A program made the translations under genes and the position numbers. From assembly GCF_021155775.2 (NCBI RefSeq), contig NC_060232.1:26109922-26173921 (forward strand): 64,000 bases of DNA, written 5' to 3'. This DNA comes from Neodiprion pinetum. Taxonomy: Eukaryota > Arthropoda > Insecta > Hymenoptera > Diprionidae. This document shows positions 53,757 through 64,000 of the stretch, in pieces (within the stretch, counting starts at the first letter, position 1; every line of letters starts with the position of its first letter). The notes under the pieces were generated by a model. It searched no databases. It saw only the letters and a list, made by a program, of their open reading frames with translations, and was not told the origin of the DNA.

Positions 53757-54110
53757 TATCGACGCCCGATTATCGCTGCGGCGGAGATTAAGCTCTCGGT
53801 TTCGGAGCCTGGTGCACCGAAGCTTCCTAGCTCGATGCTCCCGTCGACATTTCCCGTTGAGGCTTGGGGGGGGTTGAAGTCGGGATGAGATTCGACGTTT
53901 CTCACTCGGGGCGCACTTTGCGGGGATATTTGCTCCTGGTCACAGTTGTTAGGTACCGAACAGTGGGTACTGAGCACGGTCACAGGTTTAGGGATACGGT
54001 GACCTACCACGAGGTACGCGAACGGCTGATCCAACAGAATCGATGGACCAAATCGCGGCGGCGTAGAAACTGCGGAAAGATCTTTACGAGGCGAGCTCTG
54101 ACAGTGGACT
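53757..54110 (-). other. msh: Predicted msh 5' UTR
   Basis: Runs from the predicted start of transcription to the ATG, 354 nt. It has one upstream ATG only, at 53850-53848, which opens a 7-codon frame closed by TAG at 53829-53827, well before the main start. Another frame is open for about 92 codons and its TAA shares an A with the msh ATG (TAATG), but it contains no ATG. The extent depends on the promoter call. Confidence 0.5.
53827..53850 (-). other. Short upstream ORF in the msh leader (7 codons)
   Basis: ATG at 53850-53848 and TAG at 53829-53827 give MSTGASS. It is the only ATG between the predicted start of transcription and the msh start codon, ending about 70 nt before it. Such a short upstream frame could lower translation modestly; no direct evidence. 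Confidence 0.4.
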
Positions 54111-54112
54111 GA
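54078..54112 (-). promoter_or_regulatory. msh: Candidate msh core promoter: initiator plus DPE, no TATA box
   Basis: On the minus strand 54112-54107 reads TCAGTC, a perfect arthropod initiator (TCAKTY) with A+1 at 54110. Counting from that A, positions +28 to +33 (54083-54078) read AGATCT, a perfect match to the downstream promoter element RGWYVT at exactly the required spacing. I saw no TATA box 25-35 bp upstream. Initiator/DPE promoters are typical of developmental transcription-factor genes in flies. Motifs and spacing are seen; use as a promoter is inferred. Confidence 0.6.
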
Positions 54113-54428
54113 CGACGAGGAAGCCTGACCACCGGGACTCCGGTTTGCCTTTTTCGCTTTTCCTTCGAGGAGAGCGCGAATGGTGGGGGGTAGAATCGAA
54201 GAGGAAACCGCGGCAAGGCGGAGCTGCCCGTTGAGGGACGGTCCCGCAGACTCCGCCCACCAGAAATCGAGTGTCCGTTGCCAGCTCGGGTAACCGGGGG
54301 TGAATTTTTACAAAGAGTCACCGGGGTGAACGCGGGGATTGACGGAGCGTCTGGTAGGGATGCGAGAGTAGAACCGCGAAGCGATCCAATCGGGTGAGGT
54401 GCTCTCGCTGCCGAGACGGTAATGAGTG

Positions 54429-54442
54429 TAATTGACCAATTA
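54429..54442. promoter_or_regulatory. Inverted pair of TAATTG homeodomain sites upstream of msh
   Basis: TAATTG, two bases, then CAATTA: two copies of the classical Msx/Gln50 homeodomain target facing each other, about 320 bp upstream of the predicted start of transcription. The arrangement could bind two homeodomains and would allow autoregulation by msh itself. The sites are seen; the function is inferred. Confidence 0.4.
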
Positions 54443-55950
54443 GAGCCGCGAAGTACGGCAAAAAATATCCTCTCAGACCCTCACTGATTATCATATTCAA
54501 TTACTTTCCTTCCTACAGAGAAATGTCGCCGGTATTATAGTATACGTTTATTGATTAAACTGACTAGCACCGAACCGATATCTTGTCAATTTATTTCACT
54601 ACTTATTTTCGCTGTAACCGCACGTACAATTTATTACCCGTAAAGGATACGCGGTATATACCAACATTCACCGACTTTCCATTAACGATTTTCTCTCTTA
54701 ACAATATGTATATATGCACGTTCAACGACCACTTACAGCAATGCTGGAACGTGCAAGGTTCTCGCTTTGAACTACGGTACAAGTTACTCACGGGCTACGG
54801 TTTTCACACTGCAATTAGCCGCACCGATAACAAGTGTACCTATATTGAAAAGACACGGTCGCTGCGAAGGGTGGTTGGTGCGATAAGACTTACCGGTATT
54901 GCATTGTCTGCCACTTACAATGCTTCGCGAACCGCATTTTTACTTATATATTCTTAGATGACCCAATTAAATTAATAATATCCAGTCCCATTTTGTAGCT
55001 TCGAATATAGCTACCGCTTGAAGTTCAGTGGCACAATCCCATGTTGTTGTTACCATCGTTACGTTCGTGAGTAGGTGACGCTTGTGTCACAGATAATTTT
55101 CTTACACAAGCAAACAAGCTCAATCATTAACTCGATTGCTAATTGCAGCTGTGCATCGTTCGACTACTTCAAAACTCGTTTCACGTATATCGTATAAGTG
55201 AAAACCGAATGTTACATCAGACGCAAAAAGCTCGCTAAAAATCCATACTTGCAATATCATTCAACGTGCAATGGACAGAATTTTCAAGCAACCGTTTCAA
55301 TATTGGCATCTTTGTCACCGAATTTGATGCAACACTTTCTGCGAGCTGCAGTATCAGACACGGTTTGATTTGTACCTTCGATTCAACGGTGGAACGGCAT
55401 CGAAGTAGGTACCTTGGGATGTTTAATCGAGATTCTATCCCGTGAAAAATGACCAGGAGGGTGACAGTTGTGCAGTGTGTAAATTATTCCGTGTTCATTT
55501 TTGTTCGGTTCTGGATTCGAGAATATGGTCCTCGTTTGTTCGGAGGCTGCGGGCAGATCGCATCGTTCTTCACATCCGTCATGTTTATGGGTCGTCGTGA
55601 CGTCACATCGCGGCCCAGCGATAAACAAAAACAAACGAGCGTCGATAGCACGGCGCGATAAAGCGCGCGATGAAAACCAGCTAACACGTTGAATTGAATA
55701 TTACATCGTCGCTTAGCCAGATCTTCGAGCAGTATGTTAATGGCACTTGGATCCGCATACAAAATGAAACGCTTGAGCGCTTCGCCCCGGCGAATAACCA
55801 AGCGCACTCCTTTGGAGAAGGCGGTAAATGTTGAATTGCCAAGCCGAGTTGGCATCGGGGGATACGTGATACACGAGTCGCCATTTTTTATTTTTCGCAA
55901 AAGGTGTTCGCTCGCTTATATTTTCGCCATTTTTTACCGTTGCCTTTTTC

Positions 55951-55990
55951 CTCTCTCTCTTTCTCTCTTTGTCTCTCTCTCTCTCTCTCT
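55951..55990. repeat. TC-rich microsatellite
   Basis: CTCTCT runs broken by TTT and TTTG. Confidence 0.85.
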
Positions 55991-57977
55991 TACGTTGCGG
56001 TGCACGAATCAAGAAACGTGCAACGAACGAGATTATTTCACGGTGATAATCACTTGTAGTAACTAATTAACCGAGTCTACCGTCGGAGGTTACGTGCTGT
56101 GGCAATATGAAATACTTGCATGTAAAATGTCAGAGATGACGAGATCTGCAATATCCGAGGAAAATTCTGTTCTTCAATTTATTTGCGTATGCCTGTTCCC
56201 GTTTTATCACCCAGGTTTTTTTTTTCTCACCGAGGTAAAAGACTGGAAGTTGTACCTGCAGGCGGATTAATTGAAAAACAAAAACTGCACAGGAGATGCG
56301 ATACAAGACACACGGTGAGAAGCAAAATAAGCAAAAAGGAACTCGAGCAGACGAACAAGCCGGAGGCTGAGGTGGCTGGATGCAGGAGCTGGGTGCGGAG
56401 TGTAAACGTTTGTGTTCTGTTTAACAGGATATAATTAAGTTGGCACTGAGCGTCGGGACTCGTTAGGAGATTTTAAGAGGCTTTTTATTAGTCCTCCAAA
56501 TTTTTTTCTCACTCCCCGAACCGTGCTCCGTTCCCTCTCGTTCTCTTCGTCGTCCCGATCCTTGTCACGGACATGGCAGCGGTACTCGTCCTTTCTCGGC
56601 AGATATTTCGCTGCATAATATCCGCGCCCGTATTATACCTATGTGAATAATTAAATATAAACACGGTTCGAAGGAGACGACAGACGCGCCCGTTGCCTTA
56701 AGGAGAGGGTTGGACTCAGGTACAGGTTGAGAAAGGAGACGTTAAATAGATAGGAAAGCTTCGCTCCGGGGATGCTCGCGTAATGAGGACCACCCGCTAC
56801 TAACACGCGTCTACCAGCCGCGGCTTCGATGGTAACACCGAAATTCATCTGGAATTTTGAGTGATTTCAGGATTTCCTCTCGCGCAATTCAGTCCCGCTC
56901 GTGCTTCGATTCTTTTCTTTGCTTTTTTCTCTCTTTTTTTCTTCGTTCAGCTGGAATATTTTACACGCGCGAATGTCTGCGTCCCGCAGTTGCATCCGGA
57001 TAACAGCTACCGTTTTGATGTGTTCAATTTATTCGCCATGTTGTTGTCGTTGGTTTTTATCCTCATTCGTCACGCGCGCAACTTCCACCCTCGTCCGGAG
57101 CGTAAAGAGATAATTTCTCGTGGGCGTGTATAACCGGAAGCTGGTAAGACTAAGCCAACAAGACGTCGAGTTTGAACAAATGGAGGTCGGGGCAGACGGA
57201 TAACGAGTAATGATCTTGGTCGAGTGTCTTTTGTTTGAGCTGGCCACTCAGGGTCCGTTTGTTTTCTTCGCCCTCTGTCTTAGCGTTTGTTAATTTCTCG
57301 GTGCGCCGCAAACACTGAATTTATTTTCTTTCATTTCATTTTCTTCCTTCTTTTCGTTTCGTTTCCTTTTCTTCTTTCATTCACGGCAGTCGAGTAATGA
57401 ACGCGGAGTGAACGAAACGCGACGATCCCCTTCCCTCTCTCTCTCTTTCTCTCTCGAGCAAAATCACGCGAGCAAAAGGACCGACTTAATAATCCGGCGA
57501 CCAAGCGCGTTAACCGGAGGTCTAAATTGATCCCTAAAATAAATGCCAGGCCAGAAACTCTGGAGGAATGGGGGTGGGGGTGTGTGCTTTGCGCAGGTGA
57601 TACGGCAAACCGCGTCATGCCGCGCACGATGTTCCGTTAATTATCAGCATGGTGGCGTACGTGGTGGTACATCGAGCGCGAAACCGGCATCTCTCTTTCG
57701 GCCTACTGAAATTCAAGTCAAATTGTCGTTAAAATTACAAACACGGTGGTCTACATCCCTCTTGCTGGCTGTCGTCCGCAAAATTAGATCGGCTATTCTA
57801 AGCCAACTCTCCTGACGCAGTTGCGCGTTCCAGTTGACGTCGCGGCGAAGAAAGATGTACTTTTTGCACTCTTTTAGTCACCCGAAGATTGATCGGTCTT
57901 CGAAGTCTGTTTATAAATTTATCAATTTTATTTATACGTACCGTCAATTTAGAATTAATAGCCAATTTTATGGTCGA

Positions 57978-58340
57978 TCAAACCGACACTGAACCGGTCT
58001 TATCAAGAGCGTCAGTCTTTTTTTTGTCAATTTCAAGCACGATGTTCTGCACTTTCCTTTCTGATGTAGTCAGAAAACCCCCATTCTCCGGGCCACCAAA
58101 CATTCCTAGAGAAATATATAGTATTTTCAGTTTTGTAGAGGGTATAATCGTATGAACGCTCATAAAAAATTTCTTCAAATCACTATCAGTGGTTGACAGA
58201 TAAACTGAACATTTTGTAAACCCTGGCGTTTTTTTTTTTTTTTTTCTCTCTTCAATAAATTGGCAATCATTTTCAGGCGTCGGTAGGATAAACTGCTTTG
58301 GTTCAGTGTATAGCGTCAATGTTAAATAACGTTCCCTCAA
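57978..58340 (-). pseudogene. Unrecognised 120-codon open frame, possible transposon remnant
   Basis: The frame has a protein-like mixture of residues near its end (for example GGPENGGFLTTSERKV), but I recognise no family. The Lys run comes from the T17 tract at 58229-58245. ACACTGAACC (57986-57995) and GGTTCAGTGT (58300-58309) are exact inverted copies near the two ends, which suggests a mobile-element fragment. Chance is a serious alternative. Confidence 0.15.
58229..58245. repeat. Run of 17 T bases
   Basis: Homopolymer within the possible transposon remnant at 57978-58340. Confidence 0.85.
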
Positions 58341-60506
58341 ATTGATAATTTTCCGTCAAGTAATTATGACCGTTGACTTTTGAGCTTTATGAGCACTGGT
58401 GCCATTCTGGCGTAGTTGGTGAGTGTAGAACAGCTATTACAAGGTCAGATTTGCGATTGAATATTTGAACCGTGCTAGAGACTCGAAATGACTGGCGGGA
58501 TGCTCGTAAAAATTCATTTGAGACGATAGCGATTGTTGGTAATAAAGATAAATGAGGTCGAGCACTAGCCGAAAGACGTTTGAGGTTAAGCGAGCATTCG
58601 TCTTATTGTTAGCTGCAGGATCCCAGTTTTTCAATAACAGTCAGTGCTTCTGATTACATTCTTTTACTGCTTTAACTTTCCGTTCTTCACATCACGCGCG
58701 CAACGCGTCTATAATGGTTTATCTCTGCGTTTTTACTCGGTTCTTTCAAAGAATCCTGCTCAACAGTATTACGCGTTGTAAATCACTCTCCTGCGATACT
58801 CCGTACACAACAAAACGAAGCTTGCGACCAAACGATCTCTGAACTCTCGGCGATCCTGGTTTGAAGGGTCGAAGGGTGACGACCTCGATACCGCTAAGAA
58901 TGACGCGGTAACTTTAGACGGACAATGTCTTCATTCTGCTTGTTTACTTCGCTTTATTCTTAACGCGAGTGTCGAGAAGTTCTTCTCTTCCGCATCGCGA
59001 AAGTTTCGAGCATCACCGATGAGAAGAAAAATTGTTTCCTTACTTGCGACATTTTTAAATAACTATTGCTAGCAGTTTGACCTTTCAACCAGCCCCGTAA
59101 GCCATTCAACCGGGGACTTTTGGTGAAGATAAAATTCCCCTAACGTAGCTTCTGATTCACAATATTTTTTATTATCAGAAAAAATTGAACAAGTTACGAT
59201 GCCGCAATTGAACTCAACGGAAACGTAACGGTTTCGGACCTTTAGCTCTCACAATCAGTTTTTTTCTCGTATACCGAGACGTAACAGAATCGCGTTTTCG
59301 TTGTTCAATTGGCGATAATTCCCCAGCCTGTAGAAAAAAAAATAAATAAATAAAAAACAGTAAATTTTTACGGTGGTGAAGAGACGTAGGAATATTGATA
59401 GGTTTAGTTTGATTTGAGTTTGAAATATATTTGAAGAAGAACCGATCGGTTCGTTTCGGATATCCTATTAAAATCACGGGTAGTCTAAATTGGGTTGCGC
59501 AGAGGGCGTAGGTAGGTTCGATACGCCGTTGAGGTTCGATCATTTATCGAGAACGTCACAAAGCCGATCGTCTTTTATTTTCCCCGTTTGTCAATCTCTC
59601 AGTCCCAGCATCCCGGCAGAGAGATGCTCGTTTGTTTCGGCTTCAGATGCGATTTCGTTTCCTGCTTTTTGCGAATCTCTCCCTCCCTCCGAACCCCCCG
59701 CGCTTGTTCGCCGAACCAATAATTGAATATCGGAGGGTTACAAAAAACCCTCTGGGTGTATGATACACGTATTACGTTGGAGGCGCACGGGTGTGCGTTC
59801 CTGGGTGAAGGGGGGGAAAAATCGATATTTTAATTGGACAGAATAATTGGAACGTGGACGAACCGAAGATGGTAATCTACTCTCTTTGTGTGCCCCGTTT
59901 TCACGTCTCTCTCTCCCCCATCCCCGGCATCCACCCCCGCATTGCTTACGTGCATTTACGCTTAAAACACGAATGCGTGTTCCACATAATGTCCGATAAT
60001 TTCATAATGTTTTCAGTTAATTAAATTTAATTTTCTCTAAGCGGCTCTCTGTCGTCTTTCCTCATTCGACGGCGAATTTATTGACCCTTGAACGGTTCCG
60101 ACGAACGCTAAATACCGGACAAAACATTCACCGGGAGTTCGTAATTAGGATTCAGTCGGAAAACCGCTGTACATATAATACCGAGACAGGCTTATAACAT
60201 CAAAAACCAAAGAAAATCCTCGAATAATTGGCTTAATGTTCAAATAAGACATATATATATATACATACATATACCCACAGCCGTATAATTCTCCAACAGC
60301 ATGCAGGCAGCAGCCATTTCCTCGCCATACGCACGCGAAATCCGCAAATGCAGCGTTTATATTTCGCGATAGTTCGTGCGGTTAACGACGAATCTAGTTA
60401 GCGAAAACCGGTCAAGATAGGTCTGCGGCGCTTTGCGAGGAAGGAAGAAAAAAAAAAAGCTTGGCAAGAAGAATACCGGGCGATTCGGTGCTGCGGGGGG
60501 TGAAGA

Positions 60507-60529
60507 GGGGGGGGGGGGGGGGGGGGGGG
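60507..60529. repeat. Run of 23 G bases
   Basis: Uninterrupted G homopolymer preceded by two shorter G runs. It may be partly a sequencing artefact, or may form G-quadruplex structure. Confidence 0.85.
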
Positions 60530-60821
60530 CGGAGAACATGCGTCGCCGCGCGTAGTCCTGCATTCGTGGCCAATTATCGAGATACACAAATATTTTCGCT
60601 CCGATTTCACCCCACATGAAACGAAGCGTACCGAAAGATTTGAAAAGGGTCCCTGGGCGCTTCAGTCGACACCTACACACGTGCTCGCCATCCGCTGGTT
60701 AAGCGACGACTCGACAGCCAGACCCTCGGGCCCTTGGCAGGAGCTGCTGCACGCATTTCGAAGACGAAGTGCAGTAGAAATCTTTGCTGTGGTTAGCCCT
60801 CTACTCCTCTTCCACCTCTTC

Positions 60822-60858
60822 TTCCTCCTCCTCCTCCTCCTCCTCCTCCTCCTCCTCA
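60822..60858. repeat. CTC trinucleotide repeat
   Basis: About eleven units of CTC, flanked by impure CT-rich sequence. Confidence 0.9.
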
Positions 60859-61450
60859 TCCCAGCTCGTTCCTTTTTCTTTTCTCGCCCTCTAGTAGCTG
60901 CGGGGTTTTGTGCTTCTCTAATAGTTCATTTGTTTCGAGTATGCGGTTACTGCTTCCGGTCTTAAAACTACTCAGAAACACGTACCGGGCAGTAATTAGC
61001 TCTCGGCGTTGCTCCGAGAGATCGGGCTTCCGTTCGGAGAGGATACTCCTAGACTCGCGCCGTCTTCGGGTGGCGCCTTGCTCGCTTTTGGTGTCTCGTT
61101 AAAATTGACCCACGCGAATACATCTCAGACTATACCGTATGCGTTCACCTCACATCCTTAGAGTTCGTTGCAACGCGTTGCACAAATATCGAAGTGTGCG
61201 GATTGGGTCAATGAGCCTCGTGTTCTGGGTCACCTAATTGGGTTCCGTTTATCACAATTCTCGAGCCGTTTTTCTAATTAGGATATCCGATTTTGTTGGG
61301 ACTTGTTCTTTTTTTCTTTTACTTTCTCACCAGTTTTTCCGCACCGAAAAAAGGAACACTGTTTTAGTGTAATAAAAATTGAATTGCGATCTAAAGAAGG
61401 ACAGAAAGAAAAAAAATCATACATAGTATTAAAGTTCGAAACCAAAGTTT

Positions 61451-61482
61451 GGATGTTCAGATGTTCGGATCTTCGGATGTTC
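61451..61482. repeat. 8-bp tandem repeat, four copies
   Basis: Unit GGATGTTC, with one substitution in the second and in the third copy. It lies directly upstream of two CRE palindromes and the 60-bp minisatellite. Confidence 0.7.
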
Positions 61483-61488
61483 AGAAAG

Positions 61489-61524
61489 TGACGTCACCCA
61501 AAATTTTTATTTGTTTTGACGTCA
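61489..61524. promoter_or_regulatory. Two perfect CRE palindromes 28 bp apart
   Basis: TGACGTCA occurs at 61489-61496 and at 61517-61524. This is the CREB/ATF consensus. A pair so close is unlikely to be chance, though no nearby gene is seen. Confidence 0.35.
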
Positions 61525-61643
61525 TCGATCTATAGTAATCATTGACGAAGAAAATCAGCCGAATTCTTCAGTCTGGAAACAACCACGCGGTAGAGTGGAT
61601 GTATGAGAATCGCGCTCCGCAGATTTCGAGTAGCGGGTTCTCT

Positions 61644-61972
61644 ACTTCCTGGATCCTGCGCTCCCGGTTCGCTTCCTGGTGAAACTCGACTTCCAGGACA
61701 AGCGCTCCGTGCTTCCTGCGCTCCAGGTACGCTACCTGGTGAAACTCGACTTCCGGGACAAGCGCTCCGTAGTTTCTGCGCTCAAGGTCCACTACTTGGT
61801 GGAATTCGACTTCCAGGACAAGCGCTCCGTAGTTCTGGCTGTCCAGGTTCTTAACCTGGTAACTTTTGACCAATCGCTGCGTAGTTTCTGCGCTTCAGGT
61901 CCGCTTCCTGGTGAAACTCGATTTCCAGAACAAACACTCCGTAGTTCTGGCTGTCCAGGTCCTTGACTTTTG
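61644..61972. repeat. 60-bp minisatellite, about 5.5 copies
   Basis: A partial copy (61644-61680) is followed by three full 60-bp copies at 61681, 61741 and 61801, a shortened 52-bp copy at 61861-61912, and a last copy at 61913-61972. Copies share GAAACTCGACTTCCAGGACA and CGCTCCGT and differ by scattered substitutions. Because 60 is a multiple of three, frames on both strands stay open (101 codons minus; 83 and 95 plus) with 20-residue repeats; I regard these as a by-product. Confidence 0.9.
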
Positions 61973-62490
61973 ACTTTCAGGACTAATTTTCAAGTGTACA
62001 ATCTTGATTATTGAAAACGTTATGTCTTGTACTATCAAACCAATATGCATGCTTCAGATAACATTTTGAATCGAAAAAGAAACCGAACGACCAGGATCAA
62101 CAAATTGTAATTGGTGAGTAGTTGACATAGTTATGCATAGGAATACATGACAATAACGTCGTTGAATTAGAGCTAAAATTGCTGTACGTCGTGTTTCAAA
62201 TCTGTCAGCACTTAGCTGATTGTTCTGTGGTATTTTTTGACGAAATTTATTGTCATAAAATCACAATACGTTATACTTACATGCATGTGTAAACGTGATT
62301 TGTAACATTATATAGGAAAAACCTTACGGGCAGATTCGGTTTGCGTCACATGCACGAAGACAGTGTTCATTCTATATACTGTGAAGGAAATACCAGACTC
62401 TTTTGGGGAGTTCATCGTGCTCCAGTCTCTCCTACAACTATGTCATATGGTAAAATACTGACAACTAGTTAGCGAGTGCACGAGCACAAA

Positions 62491-62554
62491 AACCAGTTAC
62501 ACTAGGCATCCGACCCCGAGCAAGCCTTAGCGAGCGAGGGTGTTAAAGCTGGTT
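62491..62554. repeat. Short inverted-repeat element
   Basis: AACCAGTTACAC at one end and GTGTTAAAGCTGGTT at the other are imperfect reverse complements, flanking a GC-rich centre with repeated CGAG. About 64 bp long. It could be a small non-autonomous transposon remnant. Confidence 0.35.
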
Positions 62555-64000
62555 ACTTTTAATCATGCAACCACCCTGCAGAGTTGAATAAAATCTGGGA
62601 GGAAGTTGAGAAATTCATTTGCAAATCTGGAATTTAAATGTTGATTTGATGTATGTAGCTGAATGGACGAGTGATGTCGTTTCTTAACCGTTAATTAGCG
62701 CGAGTGCTTGCATGACATTTTTTTTCATTTTACACCGACACCTATTCAATCCCATTGAAACAGGAATTGCAGGTGAGCTATATTCCGACGGCGTAAACGA
62801 ATACAGAAAGCAGCGTATGTATACTTTCGCGAAGAACTTTGCCCCCATAATATGCGGTATGGTAATGAAACGTAGCGAGGAATCTCGATAAATAAGCTGG
62901 AGTCTCAATTAATTCGCGATCGTAAAGCGCGGCAGCGCGCGGCGTCTGGTTTATACAGGCATTAGAGGTGCAGTGGGAGAGAGAGGGAGAGAGACGGAGA
63001 AAGAGAGAACGAGACTGCAGGGCTATTCCTATGTAAGTGAAGGCAGTAATTTTCCAGGCATTTAGTGGCCGCGCTCGCTCGGTTCGTTTAAATACAGTAT
63101 AATCCGTGGCGACGAGCAGAGCGATCAAAACCGGCGATAAATGTATCGTTGTTTTCGAATTAAACGCCGAAAAAGAGAAAACGGACAAAGAGAGAGGGAG
63201 AGAGAGAGAGAATTAAGGACCCGGCGTCGGCGGAAGTTGGCGCTAAGTGCGCGACACCTTCTCCACACTCTACATATACAAGCACACCGCACATTTCGGT
63301 TTTTTCCTCGCGTCCGCGCCGCGGCGTTTGAAAACCGCCCAAACGCCCCGCAACGCCCATCCTTAAGGGAAATTAATGATTTCCCGAAGCCCTCGAGGCG
63401 CGTGAAAATCTCAAGTTCTTCAGCCAGCAGCGGGCAGAAGTAACCGGCGATATTCGACGTCACGTAGGCGTTGAGAAGACGAAGTGGCTCCAGCACCGAG
63501 TTGTAAACGGCATTGTTTCATTGTTTGTTTTCCTCCACCTGACTGAATTCTGAAATTAACTGCACACCAACTCGAGGCGCAAACCGCCATCAACTCTCTC
63601 TGACGAAACGATACGACGCCAACTTTGATGCAGTTCGTTAAATTAATTAGCATCTCGCGTACGCCGTATGAGGATTACAAGGTACAGTGTCTCTTCTTAA
63701 TGCTGCTGCATGTACGTGGCTGCTGGTATTATACGCGAAAGAAAATTTGTTATTACCGTTTACGCAAATAAACGGTAGCCGCATGTAATAACTATGCGTG
63801 ATTAAAATTACTTCACCGTTAATATATCGTGAGGTTATTATTATTATTGTTATTATCAATTTGGTTTTGTTTTTTTATCGGTGTACTGGCCAGTTCAGTT
63901 AATCACGTACTTTACGACACAATATAAGTCATGTGTTTCGGCCGTAACTAACAATAAAACTCATAATGTTATCGCTGCAACTGTTGACGTAAATTTTGAC
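62555..64000. other. Intergenic, no gene seen
   Basis: GA-rich tracts near 62976-63211 and AT-rich sequence at the end. Nothing else to support. Confidence 0.55.
63189..63211. repeat. GA microsatellite
   Basis: (GA)n with one GGG interruption; a similar impure GA tract lies at 62976-63010. Confidence 0.85.

Larger units (their letters stand above)
54443..61450. other. Intergenic region upstream of msh, no coding gene seen
   Basis: Microsatellites, the G23 run and the possible transposon remnant at 57978-58340. Cis-regulatory elements of msh could lie here, but none is recognisable beyond short motifs. Confidence 0.55.

Noticed and set aside
53756..54034. 92-codon frame ending in TAATG at the msh start
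   Set aside because: It contains no ATG (only a TTG could start it) and lies in the predicted 5' UTR. The stop-start overlap is worth knowing but I cannot support translation.
61644..61972. CRISPR-like array
   Set aside because: Units are contiguous 60-bp tandem copies without unique spacers, in a eukaryotic genome.

Overview
The window reads as nuclear DNA of an arthropod, most likely an insect. It contains one gene I can identify with confidence, an Msx-class homeobox gene (muscle segment homeobox, msh; called Drop in Drosophila), split by introns on the minus strand between about 49.15 and 54.11 kb. The basis is a multi-exon homeobox gene with canonical GT-AG introns, an arthropod-style initiator plus downstream promoter element, long non-coding flanks full of short microsatellites, and no bacterial operon structure. 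CpG looks frequent by eye, which would fit Hymenoptera such as a sawfly, but I have not counted it and that assignment is only a guess.

Layout: 1-49.1 kb is non-coding as far as I can see. It holds microsatellites, several perfect palindromes, a 131-bp imperfect hairpin at 17304-17434, a compact GC-rich run of nested hairpins at 24891-25045, and one well-formed but non-coding exon candidate at 14812-14903 on the plus strand. From 54.1 to 49.15 kb (minus strand) the msh gene follows: predicted start of transcription at 54110, a 354-nt 5' UTR with a single short upstream ORF, exon 1 coding 53756-52946, a 2343-bp intron, exon 2 50602-50421, a 147-bp intron that cuts the homeodomain between residues 44 and 45, exon 3 50273-50022, and a 3' UTR ending near a poly(A) signal at 49172-49167. 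The predicted protein is 414 aa with an eh1-type repressor motif (38-46), an acidic stretch (about 188-208) and the homeodomain (288-347).

From 54.4 to 64 kb the sequence is again non-coding. It includes a paired, inverted TAATTG site about 320 bp upstream of the predicted start of transcription, a 23-base G run, a possible transposon remnant around 58 kb, a 60-bp minisatellite at 61644-61972 next to two perfect CRE palindromes, and a short inverted-repeat element near 62.5 kb.

This is what a developmental-regulator locus in a gene desert looks like: one transcription factor with long flanks that probably carry its enhancers. Nearly all other open frames are chance or low-complexity frames. 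I found no tRNA, rRNA, CRISPR array or intact transposon, and no clear sign of a wholly new system. The best candidates for something undescribed are the structured elements at 17.3 and 24.9 kb, the promoter-proximal TAATTG pair, and the minisatellite.
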